Below, piece after piece: positions 59,371 through 64,000 of a stretch of DNA of 64,000 nucleotides (the first letter of the stretch is position 1; each line of letters begins with the position of its first letter). The stretch is from Sphingomonas yantingensis (GTDB lineage: Bacteria; Pseudomonadota; Alphaproteobacteria; Sphingomonadales; Sphingomonadaceae): contig NZ_JACIJJ010000001.1 of assembly GCF_014199325.1 (NCBI RefSeq), positions 372,001-436,000 on the forward strand, read 5' to 3'. Position numbers and translations under genes: made by a program. Under the pieces are notes generated by a model that was not told the origin of the DNA, ran no database searches, and worked only from the letters and a program-made list of their open reading frames with translations.

Positions 59371-60843
59371 TTACCGCTGTGCCGCGGCGACCACGGTCTC
59401 GATCGCGAAAGACCAGCCTTTGAGCCGTTTTTCGCGTGCGTCGGGTGCGATCGTCGGTCGGAACCGCTCCGCGTTGCCGCGCATCGCCGCTGCTGCTTGC
59501 AGCCCGTCGAACCAGCCGCAGCCGACGCCCGCCAGCATCGCCGCGCCGAGCGCGGTCGTCTCGGCAAAGGCCGGGCGCTCGACCTCGAGGTCCAGCATGT
59601 CGGCCAGGTCCTGTGCCATCCAGTCGTTGGCGACCATGCCGCCGTCGATGCGCAGGCACGCCCAAGGGGCACCGTCGGCGGCGAACGCGGTCTGAAGGTC
59701 GTGCGTCTGATGCGCCATCGATTCAAGGCAGGCGCGCACGATATGCGCGCGCGTCGTCGAAAAGCTCATGCCGGTCAGCGCCGCGCGCGCCTCCGCCTCC
59801 CACCACGGCGCGCCGATGCCGGCGAGCGCGGGGACGCAATAGACACCGCCATTGTCCTCGACCGACCGCGCCAGCGCCTCGCTCTCGTCCGCGCGCGCGA
59901 TCAGCCCGATCGAATCGCGCAGCCACTGCATCAGGCTGCCGGCAACGAACACCGACCCTTCGAGCGCATAGGCGCGCCGGCCGTCCAGTTGCCAGAGCAC
60001 GGTCGAGAGCAGCCGGTGGCGCGAGGCGGGGGGCGATGCGCCGCAATTGGCGAGCACGAACGCGCCGGTGCCATAGGTTGCCTTGACCTCCCCGCGCTTC
60101 AGGCACGCCTGTCCGATCGTCGCCGCCTGCTGGTCGCCGGCAAGACCGCAGATCGGAATGCTGCCGCCGAACGCATCGGCCGCGCCGAAGTCGCCGGCAT
60201 TGTCGACGATCTCGCCCAGGCTGCCGCGCGGCACGCCGAACAGGTCGATCAGCCCATCGTCCCACCGCCCGGTGCCGAGGCCCATGAGTAGCGTGCGTGA
60301 GGCGTTGCTGGCGTCGGTCAGGTGCGCCCCGCCGGTCAGCTTCCAGACGAGCCAGCTTTCCACGGTGCCGATCGCCAGATCGTCGCCGGCCTCCCTCAAT
60401 TGCGGCCAGTGCTCGAGCGCCCAGGCGATCTTGGTGCCCGAGAAATAGGGATCGAGCAGAAGGCCGGTGCGCGCCTGCACCCCCGCTTCCTCGCCGCGCT
60501 CGCGCAGCGTGCGGCACAAGGCGGCGCTGCGCCGGTCCTGCCACACGATCGCGGGGCCGAGCGGCTCGCCGGTCTGCTTCGACCAGAACACCACCGTTTC
60601 GCGCTGGTTGGCGATGCCGATCGCAGCGATCTGCTCAGGCCCGCCCGCGCGATCGACCACCGCCTGGCCGCAGGCGAGCGTGCGGTCCCAGATCTGGGCG
60701 GCGTCATGCTCGACCCAGCCGGCGCGCGGATAATGCTGGTCGAGCGCGGCGCTCTCGGTGTCCCGGCACTGTCCCTCGCGGTCGAACAGCATCGCGCGGG
60801 TCGAGGTGGTGCCCTCGTCGAGGACGAGGATGAAGTCGCTCAT
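59371..60843 (-). CDS. glpK: glycerol kinase
   Basis: The 490-residue FGGY kinase has MSDFILVLDEGTTSTRAMLFD at the N-terminus, TLACGQAVVDRAGGPEQIAAIGIANQRET, GIGNQ-type segment AGDQQAATIGQACLKRGEVKATYGTGAFVL, and the C-terminal sugar-kinase end GGMVANDWMAQDLADML. It phosphorylates glycerol to glycerol-3-phosphate. ATG at 60843 is the conserved start; the TTG at 60849 is unlikely. No glpF or glpD neighbour appears within the window. Confidence 0.92.
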   Translation of the reverse strand: MSDFILVLDEGTTSTRAMLFDREGQCRDTESAALDQHYPRAGWVEHDAAQIWDRTLACGQAVVDRAGGPEQIAAIGIANQRETVVFWSKQTGEPLGPAIVWQDRRSAALCRTLRERGEEAGVQARTGLLLDPYFSGTKIAWALEHWPQLREAGDDLAIGTVESWLVWKLTGGAHLTDASNASRTLLMGLGTGRWDDGLIDLFGVPRGSLGEIVDNAGDFGAADAFGGSIPICGLAGDQQAATIGQACLKRGEVKATYGTGAFVLANCGASPPASRHRLLSTVLWQLDGRRAYALEGSVFVAGSLMQWLRDSIGLIARADESEALARSVEDNGGVYCVPALAGIGAPWWEAEARAALTGMSFSTTRAHIVRACLESMAHQTHDLQTAFAADGAPWACLRIDGGMVANDWMAQDLADMLDLEVERPAFAETTALGAAMLAGVGCGWFDGLQAAAAMRGNAERFRPTIAPDAREKRLKGWSFAIETVVAAAQR

Positions 60844-60908
60844 GGGCAAAGGACTATGCCGATTCGCGGGCCGTCGCCAAGGGGCGCGCGATTCGCTAAG
60901 GGGGCGGC

Positions 60909-62117
60909 GTGAGCGAATTTCCCAGCCCCGAAGAGCGGCACCCGCCGCTGCCGCCGATGCCCGAACCCTCGCCCGAGCATGTCGAGGAGCTGCGGCGCGA
61001 CCGCCTGCTCGCCGCGCTCACGCTGATGGGCGGGGTGGGGCTGTTCCTCGCGTTGCCCTTTGCGCTCAAGGCAGGGTCCGAGTTCTTCCTGCCGCTGACC
61101 GCGGCGATCGTAATCGCCATCGCGCTGGTCCCCGCGCTCGAATGGCTGGAGCGGCGCGGGCTCCCGGCAGCGCTCTCGGCGTTCATCTGCGTCATCGTGT
61201 TCCTGGGCGTCGCCAATGCCGCGCTCGCCTCGATCGTCGTGCCGGCGTGGCAATGGGTGCGGCTGCTCCCTGAGCGGATCGAGCAGATCCAGTCGAACGT
61301 GAAGCCGCTCATCGACTTCTATTCCAATGCCGAGCGGTTCGTGAACCGGACGATCGAGAATTTCGCCGCGGTGCCTGCGCGGGAGGCGCCGACCGCGGTT
61401 TCGGCCCAGCCGCCTACGGGTCTGCTCGATCTGGTCGGCACCTCCGCCCCCTCGGCGCTGATCGAGATGTTCTTCGCGATCCTCGTCATCTATTTCTTTC
61501 TGTCGGGCTGGACGCGCCTTCGCCGCGCGGCGATCACCAGCCGGACCAGCTTCGGCGGCGCGCTGGCGACCGCGCGCGTCATTCAGGACGTGGTCGACGA
61601 CACCTCCGCCTATCTCGGCACGATCACCGTCATCAACGTGGCGCTGGGGCTGATCGTGGCGGGTGCGCTCTATCTGATCGGGATGCCGACGCCGCTGATG
61701 TGGGGCGGGATCGTCACGCTCCTCAACTACATCCCCTATTTCGGGCCAGTCATCGCCGCCGCGCTGCTCGCGCTCGGCGGGCTGATGACCTACGATCAGC
61801 TCTGGTGGGCGCTGCTGCCGTCGCTCATCATGGTGGGCGCGCACCTTGTCGAGGCGAATGCGATCACGCCGTTCGTCGTCGGCCATCGCCTGACGATCAG
61901 CCCGATCCTGATCCTCGTCTCGCTGAGCTTCTGGGGCTGGGTGTGGGGGACGACGGGTGCGCTGCTCGCGGTGCCGCTGCTCATCATCTTCCAGACGATC
62001 CTGAACGCCGCCGGAAAGCCCGATATCGCGGGCTTCCTGTTCGAGCACGGCACCCTCGTCAGCCGCCCGGCGCCCCGTCATCCGGCATTTCGCAAAAAGG
62101 ATGACGAGGCGAGTTGA
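60909..62117 (+). CDS. AI-2E family transporter (TqsA/YdiK type permease)
   Basis: The 402-residue protein has about seven to eight transmembrane segments in the PF01594 pattern: LTAAIVIAIALVPALEWLERRGLP, AIFFAILVIYFFLSGW, LIVAGALYLIGMPTPLMWGGIVTLLNYIPYFGPVI, and WGTTGALLAVPLLIIFQTI. Members export AI-2, Na+/H+ or drugs, and the substrate here is unknown. The start is GTG at 60909. It is divergent from glpK with 65 bases between. The N-terminus is Pro/Glu-rich. Confidence 0.88.
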   Translation: MSEFPSPEERHPPLPPMPEPSPEHVEELRRDRLLAALTLMGGVGLFLALPFALKAGSEFFLPLTAAIVIAIALVPALEWLERRGLPAALSAFICVIVFLGVANAALASIVVPAWQWVRLLPERIEQIQSNVKPLIDFYSNAERFVNRTIENFAAVPAREAPTAVSAQPPTGLLDLVGTSAPSALIEMFFAILVIYFFLSGWTRLRRAAITSRTSFGGALATARVIQDVVDDTSAYLGTITVINVALGLIVAGALYLIGMPTPLMWGGIVTLLNYIPYFGPVIAAALLALGGLMTYDQLWWALLPSLIMVGAHLVEANAITPFVVGHRLTISPILILVSLSFWGWVWGTTGALLAVPLLIIFQTILNAAGKPDIAGFLFEHGTLVSRPAPRHPAFRKKDDEAS

Positions 62118-62163
62118 CAGGGGGTGGGGTGCCGTCTAGAGGCCGCGTCCTCGCAAGGGCATT

Positions 62164-62240
<77 letters not shown>

Positions 62241-62261
62241 CCCTTGGCGAGAATAACGAAG

Positions 62262-62286
62262 CCCGGTCATGCAAATGGCCGGGTTT
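62262..62286 (+). terminator. intrinsic terminator after tRNA-Asp
   Basis: CCCGGTCAT, loop GCAA, ATGGCCGGG (nine pairs, one G-T) followed by TTT. It terminates the tRNA transcript, and the opposing DUF2842 gene ends ten bases further on, so it may be bidirectional. Confidence 0.85.
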
Positions 62287-62295
62287 CGCTGCGTT

Positions 62296-62505
62296 TCAGG
62301 CCCGCCAGCGCCCCGTCTCCATCCAGCGCAGCAGCGGCTTGAGCGGCATGATCCACACGATCCCCGTGACGATATAGACCAGCGCCTGCGCCAGCGGATG
62401 CAGCGCGCCGATCGCGGACGAGAAGCTGGCGATCAGCACCGCCCACAGCACGATCAGTACGACGATGAAGAGCGCGCCGACGGGCTTTCGCCAGGAGGGG
62501 TTCAC
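62296..62505 (-). CDS. DUF2842 family small membrane protein
   Basis: The 69-residue protein has two transmembrane helices: WRKPVGALFIVVLIVLWAVLIASF and LAQALVYIVTGIVWIMPLKPLLRWM. The pattern WRKxxG...W is characteristic of DUF2842, common in alphaproteobacteria. GTG at 62505 overlaps the upstream 5-FCL stop (GTGA), supporting coupling. Function unknown. Confidence 0.82.
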   Translation of the reverse strand: MNPSWRKPVGALFIVVLIVLWAVLIASFSSAIGALHPLAQALVYIVTGIVWIMPLKPLLRWMETGRWRA

Positions 62506-63077
62506 AGGGGCGGGGTCCTTTCGAGAAGTCCGGTTTCGGTGACGATGCCGGCCAGCGGCCGGTCCCAGGGATCGACGGGCAGCACCGCGACGCGCTGTAC
62601 GTCCCACGCGATGCCGATCGGCCATGCGTCGGGCAAGCCCGTCAGCGCCCGGTCGTAATGCCCTGCCCCCTGTCCCAGCCGATTGCACGCGCCGTCGAAG
62701 CCGACCAGCGGCACGAGAAGGATGTCGGGGCGGACGATCGGCGTGTCGGCATGGGGCTGGCGCAGGCCGAACGGGCCCGTCTCGATCGCGGCTCCCTTGG
62801 CAAAGGCATGAAAGGCGATCGGCGCCTCACGCAAAGTCGTCCGCGGCAGCGCAAGCGTGCAACCCGCCTCAACCGCTGCCTGGGCCAACAACATCGGATC
62901 GGCCTCCGACCCGAGCGGCAGGTAGCTGGCGACGATCAGGCCGGGACGCAGCCGCGCGAGATAGGCCGCGGGCGGCGTGATCGGCGGCGGGCCGCCCGCG
63001 ACGAACGCGTCTCGCGCCGCGCGCAATCTGGCGCGCAAGGCCCTTTTGTCGGGGCTGGGGGGCGGGGCGGGGTTCAA
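62502..63077 (-). CDS. fau: 5-formyltetrahydrofolate cyclo-ligase
   Basis: The 191-residue enzyme converts 5-formyl-THF to 5,10-methenyl-THF with ATP. Family signatures are present: DKRALRARLRAAR at the start, YLPLGSEADPMLLAQ, LPRTTLREAPIAFHAF, LLVPLVGFDGACNRLGQGAGHYDRAL (ATP/metal loop). The start is TTG at 63077, the only in-frame start before the conserved basic helix; its ribosome site is weak. It is preceded by a 6S RNA gene, as in many proteobacteria (E. coli ssrS-ygfA). Confidence 0.92.
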   Translation of the reverse strand: MNPAPPPSPDKRALRARLRAARDAFVAGGPPPITPPAAYLARLRPGLIVASYLPLGSEADPMLLAQAAVEAGCTLALPRTTLREAPIAFHAFAKGAAIETGPFGLRQPHADTPIVRPDILLVPLVGFDGACNRLGQGAGHYDRALTGLPDAWPIGIAWDVQRVAVLPVDPWDRPLAGIVTETGLLERTPPL

Positions 63078-63107
63078 GGTGGCGGGACCGCCATGGCCGT
63101 TTGCTGG

Positions 63108-63240
63108 AAGATCCTCTGACGCCCAAACGTCAGGTGGGAACCATGTGCGTCGGACCAGGGTCCGGGCAGGGACAGCTCCCTAGGATGAAATTATCGCCTC
63201 AGGGATGTTCGCTAAAGCTCGTACCGGGCAGTGCCCGCCA
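63108..63240 (-). ncRNA. ssrS: 6S RNA
   Basis: Read leftward, the 172-base gap between zapA and fau contains CATCCCTGAGGCGATAATTT (63188-63207) followed by CATCCTAGGG. This closely resembles the conserved side of the 6S open bubble (E. coli CCCTGAGCCGATATTTCAT). Downstream are the short hairpins AGGGAGCTGTCCCT and CGGACCCTGGTCCG, then ACATGGTTCCCACCTGACG. The stem ACGTTTGGGCGT near the end resembles a processing or terminator hairpin. 6S RNA binds sigma-70 RNA polymerase. The zapA-ssrS-fau order is conserved in alphaproteobacteria. Ends are approximate to about 10-20 bases. Confidence 0.78.
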
Positions 63241-63249
63241 AATAGCAAT

Positions 63250-63552
63250 CTAGGCGCTCGCGGGCTCTTCCTCAAGAGCCGCCGCGACGGCTTCTAGCCG
63301 ATCGGCCAGCTTGTCGATCAGATGCGGGGGCACGCCGCTCGCCGGGCTCCGTTCCAGATCGGCGACCTGATCGGCGAGCATCAGCGCGATGTAGAGAAGC
63401 GTCCGCTCATGGCTCAGCCCGCCCGACGCGCGCGTCGCCATCGGCGACAGCGATTCGAGCCGCTGAACCAGCGAGCGCAGATTGGGCTCCTCCCCCTCGC
63501 GGCAGCCGACGGTATAGGGCCGGCCGGCGATCTCGAAACTCACCTGTGCCAT
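63250..63552 (-). CDS. zapA: cell division protein ZapA
   Basis: The 100-residue protein has the ZapA N-terminal beta segment MAQVSFEIAGRPYTVGCREGEE followed by a long helix (LRSLVQRLESLS ... HERTLLYIALMLADQVADLER). That helix forms the dimer/tetramer that bundles FtsZ. A tail (PASGVPPHLIDKLADRLEAVAAALEEEP) extends the coiled coil. ATG at 63552 shares one base with the stop of the upstream small gene. Confidence 0.92.
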   Translation of the reverse strand: MAQVSFEIAGRPYTVGCREGEEPNLRSLVQRLESLSPMATRASGGLSHERTLLYIALMLADQVADLERSPASGVPPHLIDKLADRLEAVAAALEEEPASA

Positions 63553-63740
63553 CAGCCCTGTCCCTCTCGCGCGATCAGTTCGTCGAGGGCGGCGACCGCT
63601 TCCTCCATCCGCGCGCGCAGCGTCGCGTGGCGGCGCGCGAGCGAATCGGCGACGAAGGCGCGGCTTGCGGCTGCTTTCTCGATCCGCGCGACCGCGGCCT
63701 CGAGCCGCGCCACGGCGGGATGGTGTTCGGGGGCCTCCAT
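63552..63740 (-). CDS. small coiled-coil protein upstream of zapA
   Basis: A 62-residue, mostly alpha-helical protein (RLEAAVARIEKAAASRAFVADSLARRHATLRARMEEAVAALDELI) with a clear heptad pattern. It is translationally coupled to zapA (TGATG). Small coiled-coil partners beside zapA occur in alphaproteobacteria, and some may take the ZapB-like role. Identity as such is an inference from position and composition. ATG at 63740. Confidence 0.7.
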   Translation of the reverse strand: MEAPEHHPAVARLEAAVARIEKAAASRAFVADSLARRHATLRARMEEAVAALDELIAREGQG

Positions 63741-63889
63741 GACGAATCAATAGCATCGGGGGACCGGCGGGCAAGCGGCGATACGCCCCCCATGCGCCGG
63801 GCCGGTTGACGCGGGCGGGCGAGCGCCCCAAAGGCACGCCCGAGCCGTGCGCCGCACCCACCGATCAGGCGCGCGTGAGGGGAGTGCCG

Positions 63890-64000
63890 ATGACCGTTTC
63901 GGATCAGGATTGCGCCAACGCGATCCGCGCGCTGTCGATGGATGCGGTCGAGGCCGCCAATTCGGGGCACCCCGGCATGCCGATGGGTATGGCCGACGTC
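63890..64000 (+). CDS. tkt: transketolase, N-terminal fragment
   Basis: The first 37 codons are in the window: [20 protein letters not shown] and then [17 protein letters not shown]. The [12 protein letters not shown] segment is the transketolase thiamine-diphosphate-side motif, so identification is firm even though the gene continues beyond the end. It is divergent from the zapA-coupled gene, with 149 bases between. GGGAGTGCC precedes the ATG at 63890. Confidence 0.93.
   Translation, partial: MTVSDQDCANAIRALSMDAVEAANSGHPGMPMGMADV

Overview
The window is high-GC, gene-dense chromosomal DNA from an alphaproteobacterium, most likely a sphingomonad (Sphingomonas or a close relative). The main clues are the order transketolase / small coiled-coil gene / zapA / 6S RNA / 5-formyl-THF cyclo-ligase, the pheA and membrane-anchored cytochrome c divergent pair, an extensin-like lipoprotein, DUF2171, DUF721 and DUF2842 genes, Flp pilins, a MucR-type regulator, and a dispersed palindromic repeat built on GTCACCCCGG / CCGGGGT arms. 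Most genes are core housekeeping genes. There is no phage, insertion sequence, CRISPR array or obvious genomic island.

Region by region. 0-4.9 kb: a tightly overlapping five-gene operon (acyl-CoA dehydrogenase tail, MCC beta, MCC alpha, MaoC hydratase, CitE-like CoA lyase) for leucine degradation, with the same gene content as the mycobacterial leucine/itaconate operon. 4.8-9.1 kb: metallophosphoesterase, DUF985 cupin, extensin-like lipoprotein, LOG-family protein, chromate transporter. 9.3-14.6 kb: a leftward DUF721 - DsbA - DsbA - smc cluster. 14.7-18.9 kb: mutY - serine hydrolase - nudC, convergent with pheA. 19-25.5 kb: cytochrome c, YdeI-like protein, SixA-like phosphatase, DinG-type helicase, sorbosone-dehydrogenase-type beta-propeller, a lipoprotein. 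25.5-34.6 kb: a long leftward series (corC, ybeY, phoH, miaB, plsC, fur, mucR, rimI, tsaB, nitroreductase, nfu, LpxO-like hydroxylase) covering RNA processing, tRNA modification, iron and Fe-S functions.

34.7-46 kb: an M16 peptidase, a Tat-exported M20 peptidase with substituted metal ligands, class I ribonucleotide reductase split into nrdA and nrdB by DUF2171, a repeat and two small membrane genes, then an exported amidase. 46-53.5 kb: small DUF proteins, Cfa, RlmN, and a likely membrane redox unit made of a cytochrome b and a Tat-exported, lipid-anchored molybdopterin protein, next to a TauE/SafE exporter. 53.5-62.1 kb: yggT, folD, marC, a GT2 glycosyltransferase, an M23 peptidase, three Flp pilins (two of them a recent tandem duplication), mutT, a PilZ protein, glycerol kinase and an AI-2E family permease. 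62.1-64 kb: tRNA-Asp with a terminator, DUF2842, 5-FCL, 6S RNA, zapA, a coiled-coil gene and the start of transketolase.

I found no clear, wholly novel multi-gene system. The best leads are the CitE/MaoC leucine operon, the inner-membrane-retained molybdoprotein/cytochrome b pair, the M20 protein lacking metal ligands, a candidate NrdR site pair before nrdA, and the repeats that supply the 3' ends of two genes. All family calls come from reading motifs by eye; no database search was run.
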